Source of the DNA: Phocaeicola dorei
GTDB lineage: Bacteria; Bacteroidota; Bacteroidia; Bacteroidales; Bacteroidaceae
Length of the DNA stretch: 64,000 nucleotides
Direction: 5' to 3'
NCBI RefSeq assembly: GCF_013009555.1
Contig: NZ_CP046176.1
Span: forward strand, 2,883,501 to 2,947,500
Shown: positions 34,436-43,173 of the stretch, piece by piece
How positions within the stretch are numbered: the stretch's first letter is position 1
Layout of the letters: each line of letters starts with the position of its first letter
The notes under the pieces: model-generated
What the model was told of the DNA's origin: nothing
What the model saw: the letters and a program-made list of their open reading frames with translations, nothing else
The model's database searches: none
Made by a program: the position numbers and the translations under genes

Positions 34436-35596
34436 ATGAATCAACCTATTGCTATGAACACCACAAGAAAACATGTGGTATGGCTGGATGTCGTTCGTTT
34501 GGTAGCCATGTTCACCGTAGTTTGCTGCCATAGTGCAGACCCGTTCAACTTTTACCCCGGCGAACCGCCAGCCAACATTGATGAAATCAAATTCTGGGGA
34601 GCCGCCTACGGAGCCTTTCTCCGTCCGTGTGTCCCACTGTTTGTCATGATTACAGGAGCATTGCTGCTTCCCGTACGTGGCGAAATATCCGCTTTCTACA
34701 AAAAAAGAATCAGCCGTGTATTTTGGCCGTTCCTTATCTGGAGTGTCATTTATAATTTATTTCCTTGGTTTACAGGATTGCTGGGACTTAATCCCGAAAT
34801 AATTCTTGACTTTTTCCCTTATAGCGGTGAAGAAGCCGCCCGTCAGTCACTCAACGTATCATTGGGTTATATAGCAAAAATGCCTCTCAATTTCTCTTTA
34901 TTAGACGTACATATGTGGTATATCTATCTGCTTATCGGATTATATCTATACCTTCCTATTTTCTCCGCATGGGTAGAAAAGGCCTCGGAGAAAGCCAAAC
35001 TATGGTTTCTTGTCGCATGGGGAATAACTGGTTTGTTACCTTATTATTATCAGTTCGTATCCCCATACATTTGGGGAGGCTGTGCGTGGAACTCATTCAA
35101 TATGCTCTATTATTTTGCCGGATTCAACGGGTACTTGCTATTGGGACACTATCTGCGCAACCACGACTGGTCATGGAGTAAGACACTGTCGGTCTGTATC
35201 CCCATGTTTCTGGCAGGTTACATGGTCACATTCTTCGGTTTCCGCCACATGACCGCATTACCACAATGCAGTGATGAAATGTTAGAACTGTTCTTCACCT
35301 ATAATTCTTTGAATGTGATTATGATGACTATCCCTTTCTTCCTCATAGCCAAGAAAGTAAAAGTACGCTCAGAACTGATCCAGCGTATGCTGGCAAACTT
35401 GACCGTATGTGGTTTTGGCATCTATATGATACATTATTTTTTCACAGGTCCGGGTGTAGTCCTGATGCGCAATATCGGTGTTCCCGTGCCTTTACAAATT
35501 CCCGCTGCCGCAGTCGTGGCATTTGGCGTATCGTGGCTGCTTGTGGTATTCATTCGTAAAATAAGCGGCAAGAATGCTAAATACATTGTAGGATAA
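34436..35596 (+). CDS. membrane acyltransferase of the OatA/WecH family (acyltransferase 3)
   Basis: The 386-aa integral membrane protein has about ten hydrophobic segments. The N-terminus has the family signature WLDVVRLVAMFTVVCCHS, with a catalytic-type His, followed by RPCVPLFVMITGALLLP (the F-x-x-S/T-G motif region). Such enzymes move acetyl or succinyl groups from the cytoplasm to surface sugars or peptidoglycan. An alternative ATG lies at 34454, six codons in. It stands alone between the dcp gene and the YjbH-like gene, 1.1 kb from the capsule operon end. It could decorate the polysaccharide, but that is only positional inference. Confidence 0.85.
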   Translation: MNQPIAMNTTRKHVVWLDVVRLVAMFTVVCCHSADPFNFYPGEPPANIDEIKFWGAAYGAFLRPCVPLFVMITGALLLPVRGEISAFYKKRISRVFWPFLIWSVIYNLFPWFTGLLGLNPEIILDFFPYSGEEAARQSLNVSLGYIAKMPLNFSLLDVHMWYIYLLIGLYLYLPIFSAWVEKASEKAKLWFLVAWGITGLLPYYYQFVSPYIWGGCAWNSFNMLYYFAGFNGYLLLGHYLRNHDWSWSKTLSVCIPMFLAGYMVTFFGFRHMTALPQCSDEMLELFFTYNSLNVIMMTIPFFLIAKKVKVRSELIQRMLANLTVCGFGIYMIHYFFTGPGVVLMRNIGVPVPLQIPAAAVVAFGVSWLLVVFIRKISGKNAKYIVG

Positions 35597-35623
35597 TAAA
35601 AACAGGACATACAAATATCGTTA

Positions 35624-35674
35624 TATAAGAATAGCCAGAACTACTCTTTCCAAGTGATTCCGGCTATTCTTATA
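35624..35674. terminator. shared hairpin between convergent genes
   Basis: TATAAGAATAGCC and GGCTATTCTTATA form a perfect 13-bp pair with a 25-base loop, placed between the convergent acyltransferase and YjbH-like genes. It is likely a bidirectional terminator, although no strong T-run is present. Confidence 0.6.
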
Positions 35675-35702
35675 ATGCTTCATCCACTAGAAATCAAGTC
35701 AG

Positions 35703-36557
35703 TTATTTGAGATGTAATTTAAAGAATATACCTCCGCTAAAATATTTACCGTCATTCAGTTCAGCAATAAGATTGATATGGTCTTTCCATATTGAATAAG
35801 TTCCACCCACATTCACAGTATAAGTTGCTGTATGCAGATCTTCCGCATGTCCGGGACACACTTCCACCATCAGATTAAATCCATTCAGAGCTTTCTGCCA
35901 GAAACCTTCGCCCTTCATGCCAAAATGAAAGTTTACCCCTGCAGCAGGACGGCTATAATGCACATCACTCATAGCTTTACCGATAACCCAAGCTACATGA
36001 ACCCCCACTGTACCTATTCCACTAAATTCAACATGTTTCGTTGCCGCCAGATAATAACGTGTCAAGTAATTGTGGTTTCCGCTACCACCGCCCCCCCAAT
36101 CTATGTCTCCACCTCCATTTGAAGAATGGCTTCCCGGATCATTCGCACCAATCACTACCTGAGGCGTCCAAGCCTTCCACCAGCCTTCTTTCCATGCCCT
36201 CAACCGGAAATGAAACGATCTGTCCTGATTGGTAAACCTGCCCCAAGTTTGCTGAGGCCAATAAGAAGAACCATGTATCCCCTTTACCAACGTACAAGTA
36301 TATGCTACTTCCAGCCAAGGAAACAGAGTACAATTTATATAATAGTTATAGGTATAGGGATGATATTCACTTCTCACCCAATATCGGGAAAGTATATTTA
36401 CATCCAGCATATTTCCTCCCAGCATAACGGTTTTATCTTTCTGCATAACGGCAGTAGGTGCATGAAGTAGTCCTGTAGTACCATAAAAAGCCTGCCCTTT
36501 GATAACATTCATTCCTCCAAAGAGTCCCCCCAGAAATATTAGAGTTCTTAATTTCAC
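35703..36557 (-). CDS. YjbH-domain outer-membrane protein, exopolysaccharide-associated
   Basis: The 284-aa protein has a signal peptide (MKLRTLIFLGGLFGGMNVIKG). The mature N-terminus AFYGTTGLLHAPTAVM matches the start of YjbH/YbjH (DUF940-type) proteins, G-x-x-G-L-x-x-x-P-T-A, and the rest is beta-strand-rich with many aromatic residues, as in an outer-membrane barrel. YjbH proteins accompany exopolysaccharide export loci in Gram-negative bacteria. Here it lies just beyond the last gene of the capsule operon on the same strand, which supports a linked role. It is shorter than the two-domain enterobacterial forms. Confidence 0.75.
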   Translation of the reverse strand: MKLRTLIFLGGLFGGMNVIKGQAFYGTTGLLHAPTAVMQKDKTVMLGGNMLDVNILSRYWVRSEYHPYTYNYYINCTLFPWLEVAYTCTLVKGIHGSSYWPQQTWGRFTNQDRSFHFRLRAWKEGWWKAWTPQVVIGANDPGSHSSNGGGDIDWGGGGSGNHNYLTRYYLAATKHVEFSGIGTVGVHVAWVIGKAMSDVHYSRPAAGVNFHFGMKGEGFWQKALNGFNLMVEVCPGHAEDLHTATYTVNVGGTYSIWKDHINLIAELNDGKYFSGGIFFKLHLK

Positions 36558-36588
36558 TATTCTATGAATTTTAATTTATATTTGCAGC

Positions 36589-36723
36589 ATGAAAACAGAT
36601 GTATTAAAAATACTCGGAAAAATTATTCCTACTGCTATCTTCGTCCTGTTGTTGCCATTCTCCATTATTTACATGGCAATAAGCAAAGTCTGCTCTTTCA
36701 TCCGAAAATTCTTTCCCCGATAA
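36589..36723 (+). CDS. small single-pass membrane protein, 44 aa (possible)
   Basis: The short frame begins MKTDVLKILGKIIPTA, passes through a hydrophobic helix (IFVLLLPFSIIYMAI) and ends in a basic tail (CSFIRKFFPR). A -7-type TATATTTG at 36577-36584 sits so close to the ATG that the transcript would be nearly leaderless. It is divergent from the YjbH gene, and its end overlaps the convergent WecG gene by 26 bases. The composition is protein-like, but the gene is unproven. Confidence 0.45.
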   Translation: MKTDVLKILGKIIPTAIFVLLLPFSIIYMAISKVCSFIRKFFPR

Positions 36724-37411
36724 AGCGTACCGGAAACAAGAATGCAGCTTGCAGATATCTTGTACGTGTATGTTTCTCCTTATACATTCTATAAACGAAA
36801 CGCAAATTCATCTTATCAACCCAGTCCGGATAATAGTGCATCCTATTCATTGCCGTTTGGTGAACAAAGCCACCACACGTAAAGCCGATGCCTTGGTAAC
36901 CCATCTTTTTTACCTTAAGCAGAAACTTTTCCTGCATCAAGGCCCCCATACCTACTATCAGAAAATCCGGATTTAATTCGACTATATGAGAAGCTTCCTT
37001 ATTCATTTCAGCATCCGAAGAGAAATATCCGTTCCTGAACCCTGCAATGCGTAACTTCGGATACTGCTCTTGAAATATCCTCACAGAACACTCCACTTGT
37101 TCTTGACCCGAGGCTACGATATAGAGCGTTTTACGGCTTTCCATGAGGTAATTCAACAATTCGGGAGCAAGGGAGGTCATATCAAAACTACGTCTGGTCA
37201 CTCGCTTTCCGTATACTAATCTTATGGCAGAAACCAGTAAAGAGCCATCGGCAAAAATACCATCGAATTGTTCAAATAGGGATTTGTTTTCTAAAGCTAT
37301 GAGGTAAGATACGGGGTTGAGAAAGGTGTAAATTCTGTTTTTCGTTTCGAAAAGTTCGGGAGACGTCCATTTCTCTGTTTGCAAAATGTGATTGACTAAG
37401 AGGGATGTCAT
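36698..37411 (-). CDS. WecG/TagA/CpsF-family glycosyltransferase
   Basis: The 237-aa protein belongs to the GT26 group that adds N-acetylmannosamine-type or related sugars to lipid-linked intermediates. The family pattern is visible: a GIFADGSLLVSAIRLVYGKR segment, a Rossmann strand TLYIVASGQEQ, LNPDFLIVGMGALMQEKFL, and a terminal TCGGFVHQTA region with MHYYPDWVDKMNLRFVYRM. It is the last gene of the capsule operon, eight bases after the GT4 gene. The actual sugar is unknown. Confidence 0.88.
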   Translation of the reverse strand: MTSLLVNHILQTEKWTSPELFETKNRIYTFLNPVSYLIALENKSLFEQFDGIFADGSLLVSAIRLVYGKRVTRRSFDMTSLAPELLNYLMESRKTLYIVASGQEQVECSVRIFQEQYPKLRIAGFRNGYFSSDAEMNKEASHIVELNPDFLIVGMGALMQEKFLLKVKKMGYQGIGFTCGGFVHQTAMNRMHYYPDWVDKMNLRFVYRMYKEKHTRTRYLQAAFLFPVRFIGERIFG

Positions 37412-37419
37412 ATTTTATA

Positions 37420-38514
37420 CTACAAGTTTTTGTAAATTTTCATGAGGTTTTCCGCCTCCGTTTCTATATTATAACCCGCTTTAGTGATAAGTTCAGTATT
37501 TCTTTCGCAACGTTCTTGACGAGACAATTCGTATTTAACATTACCGAGATATTCCGCCCAATAGTCAGCACCTTTACTTAAAGGTAATTGAATTACATCT
37601 TCACCTATGTTTACCATTTTAGTTACAGCATCCGAAATAATGCATGGTAGACCTGATGCCTGTGCTTCTACCACAGATAATGGCATACCTTCATAAATAG
37701 AAGGAAAAAGAAAAATATCTATTGCTTGTAACACATCTGAGATATCAGAACGCAATCCAGCCAATATTACACAATCATTGACTTTATTTTTATCTATTGC
37801 CGCTTCTACAAGATGGCGCAGTTCACCATCACCAATTAGCAATAATTTTGACTTTGGCTGTAAAGCATGATATTTGGCAAACACTTCAATAAGAAAGGAG
37901 TGATTTTTTGCTTCCATGAATATACCGATATGGCCTACCACATATTCATCATCTTTAAAACCAAAGACACACCGCATTGTCTTTCTTTTATCTACATTGA
38001 ATATAAAAGGTTCCACTTTGATAGCATTACGCAAAATAGTAAATTGTGTTTCACCATAAAGCCATTCACCAGCTTCAATAGAACAAGCTATAGCCTGAGT
38101 GAACGAACGCCTATATCCAGGCAACAATAATTTATTTAAAATTTTATGTTGGCAACAACTAGAATGATTATGTATAATTCTTGCCTTTATACCTAACCAT
38201 TTTGCAATTTGTAATTCCAAAACAGCTGTAGCACTGTTTCCATGTATATGAACAATGTCATAACTTCCTTTATACATTATGCGACATAATGCCATTATAT
38301 AACGAAATAATTGCTTCTGCCGATGTGGCAAATGAATGATTCCACACCCTAGAGACTTGAATTTATCTATAACATCATTGTTTTCTTGTACCGTTACCAC
38401 TATATCAATTTTATAATCACTGCTTCGCTGTAAGACTGAAATATAATTGAATATATGAGTAGTTATGCCACCTAGATCCAAACCATTTAAATTCTCAACA
38501 AGTATTCTTGTCAT
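37420..38514 (-). CDS. glycosyltransferase family 4 protein
   Basis: The 364-aa GT-B enzyme has an N-terminal domain beginning with a Gly-rich loop (NGLDLGGITTHIFNY) and a C-terminal nucleotide-sugar site with the GT4 E-x7-E pattern (FLFPSIYEGMPLSVVEAQAS). It would add one sugar to the capsule repeat unit in the cytoplasm. Donor and acceptor cannot be read. It starts one base after the HAD-protein stop, so the two are tightly coupled. Confidence 0.9.
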   Translation of the reverse strand: MTRILVENLNGLDLGGITTHIFNYISVLQRSSDYKIDIVVTVQENNDVIDKFKSLGCGIIHLPHRQKQLFRYIMALCRIMYKGSYDIVHIHGNSATAVLELQIAKWLGIKARIIHNHSSCCQHKILNKLLLPGYRRSFTQAIACSIEAGEWLYGETQFTILRNAIKVEPFIFNVDKRKTMRCVFGFKDDEYVVGHIGIFMEAKNHSFLIEVFAKYHALQPKSKLLLIGDGELRHLVEAAIDKNKVNDCVILAGLRSDISDVLQAIDIFLFPSIYEGMPLSVVEAQASGLPCIISDAVTKMVNIGEDVIQLPLSKGADYWAEYLGNVKYELSRQERCERNTELITKAGYNIETEAENLMKIYKNL

Positions 38515-38515
38515 T

Positions 38516-40429
38516 TTAGTTTCTGTTTTTCAATATTTTATAAAGTTTAAAGTATGGAAAAGGAATTTTAAGCAAGCATTTTAAAAAACCTATTTTCCAT
38601 TTACTAGACAATAAATCATTTTTTAAACATTGAGGATTAAACACATAATAAATAAACGACTTACTAGAAACTAATGAAAAAGTCTCTCCCTCATCAAAAA
38701 ATCTAAATTTTGCCAACATCTTTAAATCCTTTCGAGAAGGAGATAATCCCACTGCTTTTAAATTCGCAAACAACACATCCGGAGTGAAAGGAATATATTT
38801 TACAAACTCTATTGCTTCTATATCATTAATGAAATCTAGAGCTGCTGACTGAATTTTTTCTACAATATAATACTCCTCTTGTAATTCGCCATTCATTTGA
38901 TATTCATAATCATATCTCTCTGCCACAAGCCATTCATTTTTGTCACGAATATAGTTTTTTACAGATCCTTTTTGCTCTAAAAACAATGTTTCATAAAGTC
39001 CAACAAACGGACTTCGTTTATCCACACTGTTTACATTATTATAAAAATCGAACAAATATCCATGTAATGATAGTTTTCCATCATTCATATTTCGTTTATA
39101 ATAATCAGCTACCCCTGTATAATAACCTAAAATTTCATTTTCTATACCTATTATTCCCAGTGACTTTTGAAGAAATCTCTGCATACCACCTGACCACCCT
39201 ATATCCACAACTGCAAAACGTCCTTCAACGTGCATTTGCTTCATATATTCACACATTAAGACAAATTCTTTTTTTGAGTTTAAAATAATCTCATTCTGCA
39301 ACTCATTATATAAAAGCATTAATCTATTTTCTTCCAATATGGTATTTCTATAGAAATAAGAATTTAAATCATATCCATATTTTCTAACTAAAGCTATATG
39401 ATCAATAATATTTAATCCAACTCCATCAAATATTGACTTCAATGATATCCTTTTGGAAGGTGACAGCATGGTCAATAAATTAATAAATGATGGATCATTC
39501 CACAAAATGGGTACTCGCAAACTCCTTCTCGATACTTCTAGATAATAACTTTTCAGCCTCTCATCTTTGTTAACAATATCGAATGCTTTTTTCATGATAA
39601 GCCCATCACGAGCAAAAAAATAAATCTTATTAAGATCTTCTTTTTGAAAATTTTTAATTAGCCAATGAATATATCCCCATAATAAAGGGCCCAAACATCT
39701 ATAGCCCAAATATTTAAAATAATCCTCTTTTGTTTGACACATATAATCAATGACATTATTTAATAGGGATAAATAGCTTGTATTATCTACTTTTGACTTT
39801 GTAAGAGTTATCATAGTTGTATGTATACCCATTATCTTTGGTCTAATAAAATCAGACTTTAGTGTGTCTCCAATATGAACTAATTGACAAGGTTTTAGAT
39901 TTTCTTTATCTAAGATATAACGAAACAAAGCCCCTGTTCTTTTAGTTCTTTTTATAGATGAAGAAAGATAAAGTTTTTCATAACCTGTAATGCCACAATG
40001 ACTTAAAATATCCTTTATTATATCTTCAGGAAGATACATATCTGATGTTATTATTACTTTTTTTCCATTCTTAAGGCATTCATTAAAAAGACCGACAATA
40101 GATTTATTGGGAATACAAACTTCGTACTCCGTCTTCAATTCTAGGTTTTTCAATTCTTCATTTATAGCTGGACTAAATTCTATAAAATTATAAATTTCAT
40201 CGATTGAAACTTCTTCTATTATTTTTTTTCTAGCCTTAAGTTCGGCATTTATCCTCAATTCCTTAAAACCTCTTATTTTCTCATTACTGGTACCATGTAA
40301 ACTGTTATACCTCAATTCAACTATATCAAACACATCTGTAGGCAAGGAAACATATCTTTTTACTAACGTATCAAATATGTCAAAAGATACACAATCATGT
40401 TTTAATATATATTTCAATTTATGATCCAT
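38516..40429 (-). CDS. HAD-domain protein with a large C-terminal region, capsule locus
   Basis: Residues about 1-215 form a HAD phosphatase-like fold: motif I SFDIFDTLVKR (Asp17 and Asp20), motif II VIITSDMYL, and motif III/IV HIGDTLKSD. Residues about 230-637 are a separate domain with YFFARDGLIMKKAFD and VVDIGWSGGMQRF, a pattern found in HAD-linked proteins of polysaccharide loci but with no firm function that I know. It may remove a phosphate from, or transfer a group to, a sugar intermediate. The gene is AT-rich like its operon neighbours. Confidence 0.7.
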   Translation of the reverse strand: MDHKLKYILKHDCVSFDIFDTLVKRYVSLPTDVFDIVELRYNSLHGTSNEKIRGFKELRINAELKARKKIIEEVSIDEIYNFIEFSPAINEELKNLELKTEYEVCIPNKSIVGLFNECLKNGKKVIITSDMYLPEDIIKDILSHCGITGYEKLYLSSSIKRTKRTGALFRYILDKENLKPCQLVHIGDTLKSDFIRPKIMGIHTTMITLTKSKVDNTSYLSLLNNVIDYMCQTKEDYFKYLGYRCLGPLLWGYIHWLIKNFQKEDLNKIYFFARDGLIMKKAFDIVNKDERLKSYYLEVSRRSLRVPILWNDPSFINLLTMLSPSKRISLKSIFDGVGLNIIDHIALVRKYGYDLNSYFYRNTILEENRLMLLYNELQNEIILNSKKEFVLMCEYMKQMHVEGRFAVVDIGWSGGMQRFLQKSLGIIGIENEILGYYTGVADYYKRNMNDGKLSLHGYLFDFYNNVNSVDKRSPFVGLYETLFLEQKGSVKNYIRDKNEWLVAERYDYEYQMNGELQEEYYIVEKIQSAALDFINDIEAIEFVKYIPFTPDVLFANLKAVGLSPSRKDLKMLAKFRFFDEGETFSLVSSKSFIYYVFNPQCLKNDLLSSKWKIGFLKCLLKIPFPYFKLYKILKNRN

Positions 40430-40499
40430 ATATAAGCCTCAATTGATTAGAGACCCTAATAAATAGGGAAATCTCGCTGATTAATATTTGGGGTTCTGA

Positions 40500-41534
40500 C
40501 TAAGATTTACCAGATTTAAACAGCATCTTTAATAATAAAATGCATTTATATTTCAATAAAAAAAATACTATTCTATGCTTTAAATCCATTCGTTGATAAG
40601 GATAATTAGACAATAATTCTTGATATAGTTTTTCTTCTAATATTCTTTTGATCTTCTGATCTGTTTCACCAGCTAACACCATACGCATTACAGTATTACG
40701 AAGAAGAAAAAATACCGAGCGAAGATAATGCAAATAATATTTCTCTTCAGAGTAAATTTTTGCCAATCGCTCTTTTATTATCCGAGATAAATTTACCATT
40801 TTATGGTATTTGGCATCATCATAAGTATGAGAAAGCGAATATGGATTTACAACATAATAGTGCAAACAATCAGGCAGATAACATACACTCCTTACATGTG
40901 AAAGAAAATCAATATCAAAAATAATATCCTCGCTCACAAATTCACGTTCAGACACAAACTGTACTCTATGCTCCATAAAAATGCTATGACGATATATAGC
41001 ATGCCACACCGACATCATATAGCGAACATCATGATGATATTCAGGCAATGGAGCTATCATATCAAGCAAAAAATCATCAACAGCTTCACGCCCTCTGAAG
41101 ACAACCTCCTCCTCTACATCTTTTCGAGGATAAATATGCTTTTTATCTTTATAAATATTGCAATTACAATAAACAACATCAATATCCTTGGCCTTTGCTT
41201 TTAAATATAACTGTTCATACATATTCACATCTACAAAATCATCGGAATCCAGAAATGCTATATATTCACCAGTAGCTATCTCCAACCCCGAATTACGGGC
41301 AAAGCCAAGACCTTCATTAATTTTATGAATCACCTTGATAATCGGCCAATGCAAATTATCTGACGCTGATTCATAATTATCACATAATGCAGGACTATTA
41401 TCCGGTGAACCGTCATCCACTAGAATAATTTCTAATTCTTTCAGCGTTTGCCCAAGAAGCGATTGCATGCAACGATCAAGATATTTCTCCACATTATAAA
41501 CAGGGACTATTATACTAACTTTCGGCTGTTTCAT
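40500..41534 (-). CDS. glycosyltransferase family 2 protein
   Basis: The 344-aa GT-A enzyme opens with VSIIVPVYNVEKYLDRCM, then EIILVDDGSPDNS, and the DXD-type metal site is in YIAFLDSDDFVD (about residue 96). The C-terminal helical region is family-typical. It adds one sugar of the repeat unit. Its start overlaps the hexapeptide transferase end by 20 bases. Confidence 0.92.
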   Translation of the reverse strand: MKQPKVSIIVPVYNVEKYLDRCMQSLLGQTLKELEIILVDDGSPDNSPALCDNYESASDNLHWPIIKVIHKINEGLGFARNSGLEIATGEYIAFLDSDDFVDVNMYEQLYLKAKAKDIDVVYCNCNIYKDKKHIYPRKDVEEEVVFRGREAVDDFLLDMIAPLPEYHHDVRYMMSVWHAIYRHSIFMEHRVQFVSEREFVSEDIIFDIDFLSHVRSVCYLPDCLHYYVVNPYSLSHTYDDAKYHKMVNLSRIIKERLAKIYSEEKYYLHYLRSVFFLLRNTVMRMVLAGETDQKIKRILEEKLYQELLSNYPYQRMDLKHRIVFFLLKYKCILLLKMLFKSGKS

Positions 41535-42249
41535 TCATTTTTTGATTTACATATTGAATAAAATCATCATAAGACGAAAATTTCGCCTTATGAGTAGATA
41601 ACCAATCACCATAAGCTATACTTAACTGAGACCGAACAGGCACACCTTGACGTTCATATTCCTCTACATTTGAGGCATCTACAAAATAGATGAATTCTTC
41701 ATATAATTCATGAGGCAAAGGATCTCGACCAAAATTCTTTTGAAAAGCCTTAACATGTTCCACAGCTTCCTGCAATCCTTTGACTTTCCGTTTTTGATAA
41801 TATTCATCTAATGAACACACTACACGACAAGGAGCTCCTACCGCTACACTATTGGCAGGGATATCATGTGTTACAACACTGCCAGCACCTATAACACAGT
41901 TATCACCAATAGTAACACCACGTAATACAATGACATTTGTGCCAATATAAATATTCGAACCTATTTCCACTCTTCCTGAAGAATTCACAAAATCATGATA
42001 TTTATTCCTAAAAACAAAGCTAGCCCAATCATGCGTCAATATCTGGAAATATGTATTCATATCAACATTACTACCAATGGAAACCAAGGCTGGCCTTGAA
42101 ACATCGATTCTCGTAGTCAGCGGATCTCTAAAAATGCAACCATCACCAATTCTTATACCCAGTGAACGCAGATGAGCAATGTACGATCTGCTGTTTCGGC
42201 GATGCCAAATATCTAATATATGCGCTGTTATAGATGATAATTTTATCAT
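41515..42249 (-). CDS. hexapeptide-repeat O-acetyltransferase (CapG/WcaF-like)
   Basis: The 244-aa left-handed beta-helix acyltransferase has hexapeptide repeats, seen in VEIGSNIYIGTNVIVLRGVT and the strongly conserved GAGSVVTHDIPANSVAVGAP. It would O-acetylate a capsule sugar using acetyl-CoA. The C-terminal 70 residues (with FVDASNVEEYERQGVPVRSQ) form an extension beyond the basic domain. It lies in the operon between the GT11 and GT2 genes, 78 bases after GT11. Confidence 0.88.
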   Translation of the reverse strand: MIKLSSITAHILDIWHRRNSRSYIAHLRSLGIRIGDGCIFRDPLTTRIDVSRPALVSIGSNVDMNTYFQILTHDWASFVFRNKYHDFVNSSGRVEIGSNIYIGTNVIVLRGVTIGDNCVIGAGSVVTHDIPANSVAVGAPCRVVCSLDEYYQKRKVKGLQEAVEHVKAFQKNFGRDPLPHELYEEFIYFVDASNVEEYERQGVPVRSQLSIAYGDWLSTHKAKFSSYDDFIQYVNQKMNETAES

Positions 42250-42327
42250 ATATTGAATTGTACAATGAATATTTAATATAAAAACCTATTAATATGTTAC
42301 TTAGAGCATTTGAACATTACCTATAAA

Positions 42328-43155
42328 TTATACACGAATTTTTATCCATTCATTTGGCAAAGCTTCTAATTTTGAAAAATCAGTATTCACCCATCGGTCT
42401 GGAGTTATAATTATTTTTGCTGTCCTATTTAAATAAGCTGCCCAACATGAAAAGGTACTATTTGCCAAAATCATATTTTTAGCATGAGCCATCAGGTACA
42501 TATCAAAGAAGCTGCGATCATCTCTATTATGTGATATGATTATTTTATTTCTTATATCAGCAAATTCTGTTTCCACATATAAACAATCATCAGAGAAAAA
42601 GAAAAAAAACGGCTCTTCCACCTCTTGTTCCATGAATTTAATTGCTTCCCGATAATATTTCGATGTACATATACCACCATAAATATGTATTAAATCTGTT
42701 TTCAAATAATCGCCACGACGAATATGCACTGAGATTGAATTACAGGTCTCCATTTTTTTAAGAAATTCCATGTTTTCCTTTCCTATAGGAAGTTCCGAGC
42801 GAAATTCAAAAATATTTATTTGTTTTATAATAGAATAATCTTGCCAATCTCCCCATTGAAAAAAATGTTTCATAGATTGAGGATAAACCCTATTACAAAA
42901 TAACAATCTATAGCCATGATTATATAAAAAGCGATTCACACGATATAGAAGAATGCCCAATTTATTATATAAATAAGAAGTTGGAGGTAATTCTATATCA
43001 AACCATTTATCAATCTCTATCCCATTATGTGCCTTTAAACTATCAGGATATATTCCCAAAATTCTTTCTGAAGGATATTTCTTCTTCAAATATCTATAAT
43101 AACTATACTGGAAAAGTTGGTTACCTAATCCTCCACCAAAAACAAAAAATTTCAT
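42328..43155 (-). CDS. alpha-1,2-fucosyltransferase-like protein (GT11)
   Basis: The 275-aa protein has the GT11 signature: an N-terminal GGGLGNQLFQYSYYRYL and the GDP-binding motif SVHIRRGDYLK (about residues 142-152). Conserved C-terminal segments include FFFSDD and ANSTFSCWAAYLN. GT11 enzymes transfer L-fucose from GDP-fucose. No GDP-fucose synthesis genes are in the locus, so the donor must come from elsewhere, for example fucose salvage. Fucosylated surface sugars are a known trait of Bacteroides. Confidence 0.9.
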   Translation of the reverse strand: MKFFVFGGGLGNQLFQYSYYRYLKKKYPSERILGIYPDSLKAHNGIEIDKWFDIELPPTSYLYNKLGILLYRVNRFLYNHGYRLLFCNRVYPQSMKHFFQWGDWQDYSIIKQINIFEFRSELPIGKENMEFLKKMETCNSISVHIRRGDYLKTDLIHIYGGICTSKYYREAIKFMEQEVEEPFFFFFSDDCLYVETEFADIRNKIIISHNRDDRSFFDMYLMAHAKNMILANSTFSCWAAYLNRTAKIIITPDRWVNTDFSKLEALPNEWIKIRV

Positions 43156-43173
43156 TTCAATACTTCCATTTGT

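Noticed and set aside
40430..40499. Terminator within the capsule operon between the GT2 and HAD genes
   Set aside because: Complementarity around CCCTAATAAATAGGG is short and weak, with no U-tract in either direction.
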